This document shows, piece after piece, positions 1 to 8,826 of a DNA stretch of 64,000 nt (the first letter of the stretch is position 1; each line of letters begins with the position of its first letter). The DNA is from Microbacterium sp. AK009 (GTDB lineage Bacteria; Actinomycetota; Actinomycetes; Actinomycetales; Microbacteriaceae). Where the stretch lies: positions 541,605 through 605,604 of the forward strand of contig NZ_JACCCG010000001.1 in assembly GCF_013410955.1 (NCBI RefSeq), in the 5' to 3' direction. The translations under genes were made by a program, and so were the position numbers. Below the pieces are notes generated by a model, which saw nothing but the letters and a program-made list of their open reading frames with translations, was not told the DNA's origin and ran no database searches.

Positions 1-458
1 TGAGTCCGGTGCCGCTGAAAGGCGAGTACAAGCCCAGCACCTCGCAGTGGGCGCGTGAGCAGGCCGAGCAGTACGAGGCCTCGGGCGGAACCGAGGCGAA
101 CCTCCTGCGCGGTGTGCCGATCATCGTGCTGACCACCGTCGGCGCGAAGAGCGGGGGACTGCGCAAGACGGCGCTCATGCGCGTCGAGCACGACGGCCGG
201 TACGCGGTCGTGGCGTCCAAGGGCGGCGCCCCCGACGAGCCGGCGTGGGCGGCCAACATGCGCGCGCATGCGCACGTCGAGCTGCAGGATGGCGCGGTCA
301 AGCGCGACTACCTCGCGCGCGAGCTCTCGGGCGACGAGTACACCGAGTGGTGGAACCGCTCGGCCGAGGTGTGGCCCGATTACAACGAGTACCAGAAGAA
401 GACCGACCGGAAGATCGCGGTCTTCGTGCTCGAGCCGTTCGACCCGCCCGCGGAGTGA
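1..458 (+). CDS. F420H2-dependent (Ddn-type) nitroreductase family protein, 5' end cut by one base
   Basis: Small protein of the deazaflavin-dependent nitroreductase (DUF385/Ddn) family, which uses reduced coenzyme F420 to reduce varied substrates in actinobacteria. Visible family motifs are [18 protein letters not shown] (about residues 45-60) and [17 protein letters not shown] (about 70-85), the usual F420-contacting stretches. The length of about 150 residues is normal. A GTG at 9 could start the gene, but the in-frame codon just before the window edge reads ?TG-AGT-CCG-GTG, so the true start is probably an ATG or GTG whose first base lies outside the window. It is followed by an unrelated leaderless gene at 539. 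Substrate unknown. Family call is firm, exact start is not. Confidence 0.8.
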   Translation, partial: SPVPLKGEYKPSTSQWAREQAEQYEASGGTEANLLRGVPIIVLTTVGAKSGGLRKTALMRVEHDGRYAVVASKGGAPDEPAWAANMRAHAHVELQDGAVKRDYLARELSGDEYTEWWNRSAEVWPDYNEYQKKTDRKIAVFVLEPFDPPAE

Positions 459-526
459 GCGCGCCGTAATCCCGAGAAAAATCCGAGGATGCCGCGCCGC
501 GGCGCGGTGGCGCGAGGGGGCCGGTC

Positions 527-532
527 TACGAT
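527..532 (+). promoter_or_regulatory. -10 hexamer of a leaderless promoter (gene at 539)
   Basis: TACGAT lies 6 nt before the GTG at 539 and there is no Shine-Dalgarno sequence, so transcription probably begins at the start codon. A perfect 16-bp GC palindrome sits just upstream at 492-507. Confidence 0.45.
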
Positions 533-538
533 CGGGCC

Positions 539-1075
539 GTGAAGTCGGAGACTGCTCTCGTGCTGGCGAGCGTGGGCGCTCTCGGCGCTGCAGCGGGGAT
601 CGGCCTCGCCGCGGCGGTCGCCATCCCGCCCAGCCTGGCGAACCTCAGTGCCACGGTGTACCAGACGCCGACCGAGGTGACGATCGCGGACGCCTCGGTC
701 ATGCTCACGGCGCCGGCGGGATGGGTGGTCCGGCGCCCGCCCTTCGACGGTGACGACCTGACACTCACCAGTCCCGACGGCCGACTCGAGATCGCGGTCA
801 CCGAACTGAGCGGGGGCTTCGACACCGCGTATGCGGAGCTCGTTCGCGCCAGTGGCGCGCAGGGCGCCGCGGCCGTCACCGAGACCCTGTCCTCGGGCTC
901 GCGCACCCGGCACACCGAGGTCTCGGACGACGACGGCGGCGCTGTCCTCGCCGCCGTCGGTGACGAGCGCGGTCCGGTCAGCGCAGGGATCGTCGCGCGG
1001 GTCACCGACGGCAGCATCGGCGACTACCGCTACGCGATCGCCGAGGTGCTCGACACCGTGCGGGTGCCGTCGTGA
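539..1075 (+). CDS. Hypothetical membrane-anchored secreted protein
   Basis: I do not recognise a family. The 178-residue product begins with one hydrophobic segment (about residues 7-30) that acts as signal anchor or signal peptide without a lipobox. A soluble, acidic, beta-rich looking domain of about 145 residues follows. No cysteines or catalytic motif stand out. The GTG start at 539 has no Shine-Dalgarno but is 6 nt from a good -10 hexamer (leaderless). Its stop overlaps the GTG start of the downstream deacetylase by 4 nt (GTGA), so the two are translationally coupled and probably act together at the cell surface. Confidence 0.7.
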   Translation: MKSETALVLASVGALGAAAGIGLAAAVAIPPSLANLSATVYQTPTEVTIADASVMLTAPAGWVVRRPPFDGDDLTLTSPDGRLEIAVTELSGGFDTAYAELVRASGAQGAAAVTETLSSGSRTRHTEVSDDDGGAVLAAVGDERGPVSAGIVARVTDGSIGDYRYAIAEVLDTVRVPS

Positions 1076-2667
1076 GTCGGCGCTCCATGCGGCGTCCGGG
1101 GTCGCGCCGATCTCGCGGCAGGCGCGCCGCGCTCCCTGTCGTCCTGATCGGCGCGTTCGCGCTTTCCGCCTGCGCACCGGCGACGGATGCCGCGTGGCGG
1201 CCCGCCGCCTTCCCCGCCGCCCGGGTGGCGGTGGCGGAGTTCCCCGCCGCCATCGACCCGGCGGAAGTGCCGGCGCTACGTCCGATGCGTATTCGCAACG
1301 ACGAGGTGGGGGTTCAGGCGCGGGTCGCTCTGCCTCCCGGACGGACGCCCCTGGGAGACCGCGTCATCGGCGCCGTGCGGGACGCGATCGGGGGCCGCGA
1401 AGCGGCCACAGGCCTCGCCTACACGCCGCAGGCGCACCCGCGCGGGGCGGGACTGGGCGACCGCGGGTGCATCGCCGGATCCACGCGGCTCGCGGCCGCC
1501 GAGCTGCTTGCCGACCCGCGACTGGGGCCGGCTAACGGATCGGGCACCGCGGTGGCCTGCGACATCGTCGCCGCCGCCGGACCCTACCTGGGCGTGCGGC
1601 TGCGTACGGTCTCGGGCGATGCGACGGCGATCAGCGGTGACACCTCGACCACCCTCTACACCGACCTCCGCACCGGCGAGACCGTTGCGGCCGACGCGCT
1701 CTGGACCCCCGAGGCCGGCCCCGCGCTGTGGGGCGACATCGTCGAAGCCCTCCGGCGCGACGCGGGCGCCCTGAGCCTTGCCCCCGTCCAAGCCCCCGAT
1801 GAGGCAGGGCTCGCGGTCATCGGCGCGGCGCTCGCCCGCTCGGTGCCTGTCGGCGGCGCCGTCGTCATCGAGGTGCCGGCCGGGTTCAGCCCGCCTGAGC
1901 TGCAGGCGCTCGGGATCGCCGCGACGACCGAGCCGATGGCGGTCGCCGTGCCCCGGGAGGTCGCGACGCCGTATCTGACGCCGTTCGGAGCGGGTCTGGC
2001 CGGCGCCGTGGCATCCGCCCTGCCCTACGAGGCACCGACGACCGTCCCCGCCGGTGCCCAGGCGATCGACTGCGAGCTCGTGCCGTGCGTGGCGCTGACC
2101 TACGACGACGGTCCGTCGGAGTACACCGCCGGCATCCTGGACGAGCTGAGGGCACGCGACGCCGCCGCGACGTTCTACGTGCTCGGTCAGCTCTCCCGGC
2201 CGTACGCCGACACCCTCCGCCGCATGCGCGACGAGGGGCACGAGATCGCCAACCACTCGTGGAACCACCCGAGTCTTCCCTCGCTCACCGATGAGCAGGT
2301 CGCCGCCCAGCTGCGCGACACCAGTGCGGCGATCCAGAGCGTCGTGGGGACGCGTCCGACGAGCTTCCGGCCGCCGTACGGCGAGTACAACCAGAACGTG
2401 CTGCGCATCGCGGGACTGCCGGCGATCCTGTGGGACGTCGACACGTTCGACTACCAGCGACCCGAGGTCGACACGCTCATCGCGCGGGCTGTCGACGGAC
2501 CCCGGCCCGGCTCGATCGTGCTCATGCACGACATCCACCCCGGCACCGCTGCCGCTGCCGCCGCCACCTACGACGGGTTGCTCGACCGCGGCTTCTCGCT
2601 GGTGACGGTGACGCAGATCTTCGAGGGCGCCATGCCCACGTCGGGAGCCTGGACCTCCGGGCGCTGA
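1072..2667 (+). CDS. Lipoprotein polysaccharide deacetylase (NodB domain)
   Basis: Predicted surface lipoprotein: Arg-rich N-terminus, hydrophobic stretch and lipobox LSAC with the lipidated Cys at residue 34. Residues about 35-330 form an uncharacterised N-terminal region resembling the DUF3298-like part of some peptidoglycan deacetylases. A complete NodB (carbohydrate esterase 4) domain follows from about residue 340: TYDDG with the catalytic and metal Asp pair, HSWNH (two metal His, about 395), RPPYGEYN, and a late LMHD with the catalytic His. It should remove acetyl groups from cell-wall or exogenous N-acetylated glycans. The 531-residue length fits a multidomain CE4 enzyme. GTG start coupled by GTGA overlap to the preceding anchored protein. 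Confidence 0.88.
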   Translation: MSRRSMRRPGSRRSRGRRAALPVVLIGAFALSACAPATDAAWRPAAFPAARVAVAEFPAAIDPAEVPALRPMRIRNDEVGVQARVALPPGRTPLGDRVIGAVRDAIGGREAATGLAYTPQAHPRGAGLGDRGCIAGSTRLAAAELLADPRLGPANGSGTAVACDIVAAAGPYLGVRLRTVSGDATAISGDTSTTLYTDLRTGETVAADALWTPEAGPALWGDIVEALRRDAGALSLAPVQAPDEAGLAVIGAALARSVPVGGAVVIEVPAGFSPPELQALGIAATTEPMAVAVPREVATPYLTPFGAGLAGAVASALPYEAPTTVPAGAQAIDCELVPCVALTYDDGPSEYTAGILDELRARDAAATFYVLGQLSRPYADTLRRMRDEGHEIANHSWNHPSLPSLTDEQVAAQLRDTSAAIQSVVGTRPTSFRPPYGEYNQNVLRIAGLPAILWDVDTFDYQRPEVDTLIARAVDGPRPGSIVLMHDIHPGTAAAAAATYDGLLDRGFSLVTVTQIFEGAMPTSGAWTSGR

Positions 2668-2703
2668 CCTGCGGCACGGACCGGGAGCAACCTCCGGGGG
2701 ATG

Positions 2704-4182
2704 TCAGGCGCCCAGGAAGGCCTCGATCGGTCCGCGGGCGAAGAAGACGACGAATCCGGCCGAGACGACCCACAGGAGGGGGCTGATCTCCCTCGCCTTC
2801 CCGGCGAAGACCCGCACGATCACCCAGGAGACGAAGCCCGCGCCGATGCCGTTGGCGATGGAATAGGTCAGGGGCATCACCGTCACGGCGAGGAAGACGG
2901 GCAGGAGCACCGAGAAGTCGCTGAAGTCGATCGCCCGGATCTGCGACATCATCAGGGCGCCGACGATCACCAGAGCGGCCGCCGCGACCTCGGTCGGGAC
3001 GATCGACACCAGCGGGGTGAAGAACATCGCGACGAGGAAGAGCCCACCGGTGACGAGGTTCGCCAGCCCCGTGCGGGCTCCCTCCCCGATGCCGGCGCCG
3101 GACTCGATGAAGACCGTGTTGGACGACCCGGACGTGTACCCGCCGGCGACCGCTCCCACCCCCTCGACGACCAGTGCAGAGCGCAGACGCGGGAAGTTCC
3201 CGTGGGCGTCGGACAGCCCCGCCTCTTTCGCCAGGCCCGTGAGGGTGCCCATGGCGTCGAAGAAGTTGGTGAAGACCAGGGTGAAGACGAGCATGAGGGC
3301 GGCGAGGACGCCGATGCGGGCGAATGCGCCGAACAGATCGACCTGACCGACCAGCGCGAGGTCGGGCAGGCTCACCCACTGCGCGGGGAGCTCGGGCACC
3401 GAAAGCCCCCAGCCGCCCGGAGCGTCCACGGCCGAGCCGAGATTCCACACCGCCTCGACGATGACCGCGACGACGGTGCCGCTGACCAGTCCGATGAGGA
3501 TGCCGCCCCTCACCCGGCGGGCCATCAGGATGCCGGTGAGCAGCAGCGTGAACACGAACACCAGCGCCGGCACCGTGGCGATCGACCCCTCCACGCCGAG
3601 TCCGACCGGGGGTGAGCCGACACCGGTCGCGGTGACGAACCCGGCGTTGACGAATCCGATGAAGGCGATGAACAGGCCGATGCCGACCGTGATCGCGAGC
3701 TTCAGCTGCAGGGGCACGGCGTCGAAGATCATGCGGCGCAGACCCGTTGCGGCCAGGAGCACGATGATGAGGCCGTTGATGATCACCAGGCCCATCGCCT
3801 CGGGCCACGTCACCTCGCCGACCACCGACACGGCGAGGAAGGAGTTGATGCCGAGGCCCGCGGCGAACCCGAAGGGGAGCCGGGCGACGAGGCCGAACAG
3901 GATCGTCATCACGCCCGCCGTCAGCCCCGTCACCGCGGACAGTTGAGCGAAGTCGAGGCTGTTGCCGTCGACGTCGACGCCGCTGGAGAGGATGATCGGG
4001 TTCAGGATGACGATGTAGGCCATCGTCACGAACGTGACCACCCCGCCGCGCACCTCCGCGGCGACCGACGAGCCCCGCTTGCTGATCTCGAAGAACCGGT
4101 CGAGCCGGTTCTTCGCGGTGCCGTCGTCGTGCCGGTTCGATGTTGCGGCGCCGATCGTCGGCGCGTCGGATCTGTTGCTCAC
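2704..4182 (-). CDS. NCS2 family purine/xanthine permease (AzgA-like)
   Basis: Integral membrane transporter of the NCS2 nucleobase family, AzgA-like branch (hypoxanthine, guanine or adenine uptake). Hallmarks are the N-terminal DRFFEISKRGSSVAAEVRGG lead-in, the first helix TFVTMAYIVILNP, GLGINSF and the long run of hydrophobic helices to the C-terminus. I place the start at the GTG at 4182 (VSNRSDAPT), because GGAGGT sits 4 nt upstream and a TAACGT -10 precedes it. An upstream ATG at 4245 would run into the divergent gene. The 492-residue length is typical. It sits 37 nt tail to tail with the deacetylase. Purine uptake fits the nearby purN and purH. Confidence 0.9.
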   Translation of the reverse strand: MSNRSDAPTIGAATSNRHDDGTAKNRLDRFFEISKRGSSVAAEVRGGVVTFVTMAYIVILNPIILSSGVDVDGNSLDFAQLSAVTGLTAGVMTILFGLVARLPFGFAAGLGINSFLAVSVVGEVTWPEAMGLVIINGLIIVLLAATGLRRMIFDAVPLQLKLAITVGIGLFIAFIGFVNAGFVTATGVGSPPVGLGVEGSIATVPALVFVFTLLLTGILMARRVRGGILIGLVSGTVVAVIVEAVWNLGSAVDAPGGWGLSVPELPAQWVSLPDLALVGQVDLFGAFARIGVLAALMLVFTLVFTNFFDAMGTLTGLAKEAGLSDAHGNFPRLRSALVVEGVGAVAGGYTSGSSNTVFIESGAGIGEGARTGLANLVTGGLFLVAMFFTPLVSIVPTEVAAAALVIVGALMMSQIRAIDFSDFSVLLPVFLAVTVMPLTYSIANGIGAGFVSWVIVRVFAGKAREISPLLWVVSAGFVVFFARGPIEAFLGA

Positions 4183-4243
4183 TGAGACCTCCCCCTCGAC
4201 GTTAGCGGGTTCCGCCGACGCCGATCGGTAGGGTCGTTGAGGC

Positions 4244-5701
4244 ATGCAACGCTTCGTGGTCGCTCTTCTCGCCGCCGTCGACGCCGCAATCGCGGCGGCG
4301 GTCGGCCTTGCGCTGATCCTTGCGCCGGCGACGCTGCTGTGGGTGTTCGGCTTCGGCGCCCAGGCCGACTGGTCGGCGCTGTGGGCTGCGACGACCTCGG
4401 TGTGGCAGCTCGGTCACCTCGTGCCGCTGGATGTCACGCTGCCCCCGATCTACCTCACCGCCAGCGGCATCGACGAAGCCGCGGCATCCTTCTCGCTCTC
4501 GCTCGCACCGCTCGCCCTGGCCGCCCTCACCGCGGGCCTGGCGGCGCGCATGGGCGTGCGGGCCTCGCGATCGGAGGCGTGGGGGAGCGGGCTCATCGGC
4601 GGGATCGTCGTCTTCACGGCGCTCGCCGCCGGCATCGCGCTCACCGGAGCGAATCCGCTCGCGGCCGCGCCGACGTGGCTCGCGATCGCCCTCCCGGCCC
4701 TCGTCTTCGCGATTCCCGCGACTCTCGCCGCGGTCGTCACCGAGTGGCGGGAGGCTGATGTCGGGCTGATCGCCCGCGGTCGCGATGGGCTGGAGGGCCG
4801 CATCGGCGAGTCGGGCCTCGCGGCGGTGTCGGAGACGACTCGCGGGGTGGGAATCGTCGTCACCGGATTCGTCGGGGCGGGCGCGGCGCTGCTCACCGTG
4901 GCGCTGGTCGCCCGCGGGCCGCAGGTGGTCGCGCTGTCTCAGGCCGGCAATGCCGACGTGCTCGGCGCGAGCGTGATCGCGCTCGGCCAGCTCGCGTACC
5001 TGCCGACCTTGGTCGTCTGGGCGGCGTCGTTCATCGCCGGCCCCGGCTTCGCCGTCGGCGCGGCGACGACGGTCGCCCCGGCCGGCACGCAGGTGGGGGT
5101 GCTCCCTCCGGTGCCGCTGCTGGGCGTCATCCCCGAATCGACGACCTCGTGGCTCCTTCTCCTCGCCCTTGTACCGGTCGCGCTCGGCGCGCTCGCCGGA
5201 TGGATGGTGCGCTCGCGCCTGGTCGCCGACCATCCGCGTGCGATCGCCGACGGCTGGGGCCTGCGCGCCGTCATCGCCGGATCCATCGCGGTGCTCTCCG
5301 GGGGTGCCGCGGCGCTTCTCGCTCAGCTCGCCGGTGGGTCGATCGGGCCGGGCGCACTCGCGCAGGTCGGACCGGTTCCCGGCGCGGTCGGTCTCGCCGT
5401 CGGCGTCGAGGTGCTCATCGGGGCGGCGATCCTGCTGGCGCTGCCGTCCGGGCGGGAGCGCGGTGACGACGCGGATGCCGACGAGTGGGGGGTGTGGGAA
5501 CCGGAGCCGTCGGGCGAGTCCGAGACCCCGACGACGGATGCCGCGGCGGATACGGCTCCCGTCGATGACGCCCCGCGCGTCGAGCCGCCCGAGCCGCCCG
5601 AGCCGCCCGAGAGTCCCGAGCCGCCCGAGAGCCCCGACCAGACCGACACTCAGCCGCTGTTCCCGCACCCCCGGCGCGGCGGGGGGTCGCCGCTAGACTG
5701 A
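4244..5701 (+). CDS. DUF6350 family polytopic membrane protein
   Basis: Member of the actinobacterial DUF6350 family, found next to purN in many Actinobacteria; function not established. It has about ten hydrophobic helices, with conserved-looking [15 protein letters not shown] near residue 55. Its cytoplasmic C-terminal tail of about 75 residues is acidic and ends in a degenerate Pro-Glu repeat (9-bp units at 5581-5637, reading [18 protein letters not shown]), typical of a low-complexity linker prone to length change. A TAGGGT -10 at 4229-4234 leaves almost no 5' UTR. The stop is 4 nt from purN, so co-transcription is likely, although purN has its own -10 inside the end of this gene. Confidence 0.78.
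   Translation: MQRFVVALLAAVDAAIAAAVGLALILAPATLLWVFGFGAQADWSALWAATTSVWQLGHLVPLDVTLPPIYLTASGIDEAAASFSLSLAPLALAALTAGLAARMGVRASRSEAWGSGLIGGIVVFTALAAGIALTGANPLAAAPTWLAIALPALVFAIPATLAAVVTEWREADVGLIARGRDGLEGRIGESGLAAVSETTRGVGIVVTGFVGAGAALLTVALVARGPQVVALSQAGNADVLGASVIALGQLAYLPTLVVWAASFIAGPGFAVGAATTVAPAGTQVGVLPPVPLLGVIPESTTSWLLLLALVPVALGALAGWMVRSRLVADHPRAIADGWGLRAVIAGSIAVLSGGAAALLAQLAGGSIGPGALAQVGPVPGAVGLAVGVEVLIGAAILLALPSGRERGDDADADEWGVWEPEPSGESETPTTDAAADTAPVDDAPRVEPPEPPEPPESPEPPESPDQTDTQPLFPHPRRGGGSPLD
5694..5699 (+). promoter_or_regulatory. -10 hexamer of a leaderless purN promoter
   Basis: TAGACT, overlapping the stop codon region of the upstream gene, ends 6 nt before the purN GTG and no Shine-Dalgarno is present. 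This suggests a second, leaderless promoter for purN. Confidence 0.45.
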
Positions 5702-5705
5702 GCCG

Positions 5706-6332
5706 GTGCTCACCGTCGCGGTCCTCATCTCGGGCGCGGGGTCCAATCTCCGGGCGCTGCTGGAGGCAGCGGGCGAGTCCGACTACCCGGCGCGAATAAT
5801 CGCCGTCGGCGCCGACCGCGAAGCAGACGGGTTCGCCCACGCCGAGACCTTCGCTGTGCCGACCCTCCTCGTGCCCTGGCGCGGCGCCGCCGAGCGGGAG
5901 GCGTGGGGAGCCGAACTCGACGCCCAGCTGCGCGTCTGGAACCCCGATCTCATCGTGCTGAGCGGGCTCATGCGCCTGCTTCCCGCCGCGTTCGTCGAGG
6001 CGTGGAGCCCCCGCATCATCAACACCCACCCCGCGTATCTCCCGGAGTTCCCGGGGGCGCACGCGGTGCGCGACGCACTCGCCGCCGGGGCGACCGAGAC
6101 CGGCGCCAGCGTCATCCTCGTCGACGCCGGCGTCGACACCGGGCCGATCCTCGCCCAGGAGCGCGTGCCGATCCTCCCGGGTGACGACGAGCGCCGCCTC
6201 CACGAGCGCATCAAGCCCGTCGAGCGACGCCTGATGATCGACGTGGTGCGCCGAATCGCCACCGGCGAGCTCGACCTCGCTCGCGCTGCGGCGACCGCGA
6301 CGCCGGCGTCACCGACATCCGCTCCTGCCTGA
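5706..6332 (+). CDS. purN: Phosphoribosylglycinamide formyltransferase (GART)
   Basis: Third step of de novo purine synthesis: transfers formyl from 10-formyl-THF to GAR. Motifs seen: [12 protein letters not shown] near the N-terminus (phosphate loop), [18 protein letters not shown] with the catalytic Asn and His, and the Asp-bearing loop [12 protein letters not shown]. The 208-residue length is as expected, with a short Ala/Thr/Pro tail. GTG start at 5706, apparently leaderless. It is followed 40 nt later by purH, the next formyl-THF-using purine enzyme, so they probably form one unit. Confidence 0.96.
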   Translation: MLTVAVLISGAGSNLRALLEAAGESDYPARIIAVGADREADGFAHAETFAVPTLLVPWRGAAEREAWGAELDAQLRVWNPDLIVLSGLMRLLPAAFVEAWSPRIINTHPAYLPEFPGAHAVRDALAAGATETGASVILVDAGVDTGPILAQERVPILPGDDERRLHERIKPVERRLMIDVVRRIATGELDLARAAATATPASPTSAPA

Positions 6333-6372
6333 ACCCCCGCACCCCATCCCGCACGCCTCGAGAAGGAGACCC

Positions 6373-7977
6373 ATGGCCGGCCCGAGTCACGACCCGTCCC
6401 TGTACCGCGACCGCGACGTCGTGCCGATCCGCCGCGCGCTGGTGTCGGTGAGCGACAAGACCGATCTGCTGCCGCTGGCCGAGGCGCTCGCCGCGTCCGG
6501 TATCGAGATCGTCTCGACCGGGTCGACGGCGGCGACGATCCGCGACGCCGGGTTCCCCGTGACGGACGTCTCGGCGGTCACCGGCTTCCCCGAGTCGCTC
6601 GACGGGCGCGTGAAGACGCTGCACCCCGCCGTGCACGCGGGTCTTCTCGCCGACCTGCGGCTGGAGGACCACGAGCGTCAGCTCGGCGAACTCGGCATCG
6701 CCGCGTTCGAGCTCGTCGTGGTGAACCTCTATCCCTTCGTCCAGACCGTCGCGTCGGGCGCTGAGGGCGACACGGTCGTCGAGCAGATCGACATCGGCGG
6801 CCCGGCGATGGTGCGCGCGTCGGCGAAGAACCATGCCAACGTCGCCATCGTCGTCTCGCCGGAGTCGTACCCCGCGATCATCGAGGCCGTCCGCGGCGGC
6901 GGCACCACACTGACCCAGCGGCGCGAACTCGCCGCCCGCGCTTTTGCGCACACCGCGTCGTACGACACCGCTGTGGCGGCCTGGTTCGCCGAGGGGACCC
7001 TCGCCGAGGAGGACCTCCCGGCCCACCTGACGATCAAGGCAGAGCGCCTGGCCACCCTCCGCTACGGCGAGAACGCGCATCAGCGCGCGGCGATCTACAC
7101 CCGCGTCGGCGGGCACGGTATCGCCCAGGCCACGCAGCTGCAGGGCAAGGAGATGTCGTACAACAACTACGTCGACGCCGACGCGGCGCTGCGTGCGGCG
7201 TTCGACATGGTCAAGCCCGCGGTGGCGATCATCAAGCACGCCAACCCCTGCGGCATCGCCGTCACGGCGCCCAACGCGCTCGACCCGATCGCCTCCGCGC
7301 ACCTGCGCGCACACGAATGCGACCCGGTGTCCGCGTTCGGCGGCGTCATCGCCGCCAACCGCACCGTCACGCTGAAGATGGCCGAGAACCTGCGCGACAT
7401 CTTCACCGAGGTCATCGTCGCGCCCGACTTCGAGCCGGCGGCGCTGGAGGTGTTCCGGCTGAAGAAGAACCTGCGCATCCTGCAGCTGCCCGCCGACTGG
7501 CGGCAGGAGCGGATGGACGTGCGCCTGGTCTCCGGCGGTCTGCTGCTGCAGGACGCCGACCGGTTCCCCGACGACATCGAGTCGGTCGCGAAGGACTGGC
7601 AGCTGGTGTCGGGGGAGCGCCCCGCAGAGGAGGAGATGACGAACCTCATCTTCGCCTGGAAGGCCTGCCGCGCGGTGAAGTCCAACGCCATCGTGCTGGC
7701 GAAGAACTCCGCCACCGTCGGCATCGGCATGGGACAGGTCAACCGGGTCGACTCCTGCCGTCTCGCCGTCGAGCGGGCGGGCGACCGCGTGACCGGGTCG
7801 GTCGCGGCATCCGATGCCTTCTTCCCCTTCGCCGACGGACCGCGCGTGCTCATCGACGCCGGCGTCTCGGCGATCGTGCAGCCCGGCGGGTCGGTGCGCG
7901 ACGACGAGGTCATCGCCGCTGCCCGCGATGCCGGCGCGACGATGTTCTTCACCGGCGAGCGGCACTTCTTCCACTGA
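6373..7977 (+). CDS. purH: Bifunctional AICAR formyltransferase / IMP cyclohydrolase
   Basis: Last two steps of IMP synthesis. The N-terminal MGS-like IMP cyclohydrolase domain (about residues 15-160) has [15 protein letters not shown] and [17 protein letters not shown]. The C-terminal AICAR transformylase domain carries the catalytic KHANPCGIA motif and ends in [11 protein letters not shown] and [10 protein letters not shown]. The 534-residue length is normal. A clear GAAGGAGA precedes the ATG at 6373. Its substrate AICAR (ZMP) is the precursor of ZTP, the ligand of the riboswitch before glyA at 47.7 kb in this same window. Confidence 0.97.
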   Translation: MAGPSHDPSLYRDRDVVPIRRALVSVSDKTDLLPLAEALAASGIEIVSTGSTAATIRDAGFPVTDVSAVTGFPESLDGRVKTLHPAVHAGLLADLRLEDHERQLGELGIAAFELVVVNLYPFVQTVASGAEGDTVVEQIDIGGPAMVRASAKNHANVAIVVSPESYPAIIEAVRGGGTTLTQRRELAARAFAHTASYDTAVAAWFAEGTLAEEDLPAHLTIKAERLATLRYGENAHQRAAIYTRVGGHGIAQATQLQGKEMSYNNYVDADAALRAAFDMVKPAVAIIKHANPCGIAVTAPNALDPIASAHLRAHECDPVSAFGGVIAANRTVTLKMAENLRDIFTEVIVAPDFEPAALEVFRLKKNLRILQLPADWRQERMDVRLVSGGLLLQDADRFPDDIESVAKDWQLVSGERPAEEEMTNLIFAWKACRAVKSNAIVLAKNSATVGIGMGQVNRVDSCRLAVERAGDRVTGSVAASDAFFPFADGPRVLIDAGVSAIVQPGGSVRDDEVIAAARDAGATMFFTGERHFFH

Positions 7978-8016
7978 GCCGCGGGCGGGCCAGCCGAGCT
8001 TGTGCTCACCGGCCGT

Positions 8017-8517
8017 CTACGCGGGATGGAGTTCCAGGGCCCACACTCGAGTGCGGAGAACGGTGCCGCGGAACGGGAAATCACGCTCACCGTGATCAGC
8101 GAAACCCGCGGAGCGGCACAGAGCGTTCGAAGGGGCGTTGTCGACGGACGGGTAGGCGTACGCGCGCGGGAGAGGCGGCACGTCCGAGCGGAGAATGTCG
8201 ACCACGATGCTGAGTGCTTCGCGTGCGATCCCGCGACCCTGCCATGCGGGGAGAACGTTCCACCCGACTTCGTATGCCGCTTCGCCGTCGTGCTCCGTCG
8301 TCCAGAAGCCGATGCCGCCGGCCCCCTCGCCGTCGGCCTCGATGGCGAACATCCACTCCTGCCCGCCGTCGCGCGACCGGAGGTAGTTCTGGTGTCGACG
8401 CAGGACGGCGTCCTCACCCTCAGACCCGCCGAGGAATCGCGTCATGTCCGCGGTGTCGGCAGCCAGGAGCAGCGGAAGGTGCTCGGGGGCCCAGGGCCGG
8501 AGGATCACGGTCGCCAT
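8017..8517 (-). CDS. GNAT family N-acetyltransferase (RimJ/RimL-like)
   Basis: Acetyl-CoA-dependent N-acyltransferase fold of the RimJ/RimL subgroup. It opens with ATVILRPWAPEHLPLLL; the acetyl-CoA loop VGWNVLPAWQGRGIAREAL (Q/R-x-x-G-x-A) lies near residue 95, and a C-terminal NAPSNALCRSAGF is typical of the fold. I chose the ATG at 8517 because the family begins directly with the first beta strand; an in-frame upstream extension to 8610 reads as non-coding sequence. Length 166 residues. Substrate cannot be told from sequence. It lies convergent with purH, 39 nt away. Confidence 0.82.
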   Translation of the reverse strand: MATVILRPWAPEHLPLLLAADTADMTRFLGGSEGEDAVLRRHQNYLRSRDGGQEWMFAIEADGEGAGGIGFWTTEHDGEAAYEVGWNVLPAWQGRGIAREALSIVVDILRSDVPPLPRAYAYPSVDNAPSNALCRSAGFADHGERDFPFRGTVLRTRVWALELHPA

Positions 8518-8826
8518 CGGGGCAGTCAACCACACCGCGCCGACCTCGATCACTCCGGTCAGCGACCTTTCGTCGACGGTCCTGCTCGTGGCATCCGCCC
8601 CGCCCTTCACCGAGAGACCACGCTTCCGCGGAGACCCGGCTCAGCGCGGGAGGTCTCGACGGAGATGCGGCTTCTCGGCGGGCCCGGGACGGGTCGCACG
8701 CCTCGAGCCGCCGCGATCGTGACGACCCACCCCGCCAGGTCGGGTGGCTCGACGCGATGAGGGTGGCTCGGCGAGGGTGAGGTGCCGTGTGCGGATGCTG
8801 CCGGGGAATCGCGCCCCGACGCCCCT
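8518..8826. other. 309-bp gap with no supported gene
   Basis: Lies between two minus-strand genes. Open frames here lack a Shine-Dalgarno or any recognisable domain. A weak CCACCC...GGGTGG stem near 8730-8752 is the only structure I see, possibly a terminator for the oxidoreductase transcript from upstream. Confidence 0.4.

Noticed and set aside
2522-3808. Minus-strand frame overlapping the purine permease in another phase
   Set aside because: Arg/His/Gly-rich shadow of the NCS2 permease, no hydrophobic helices.
4183-4243. Purine riboswitch before the NCS2 permease
   Set aside because: Only 61 bp separate the divergent starts, and no guanine or PRPP aptamer motif is visible.
8518-8826. A missed gene in the 309-bp gap
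   Set aside because: All frames lack a ribosome site and recognisable sequence; they read as shadows of the flanking genes.
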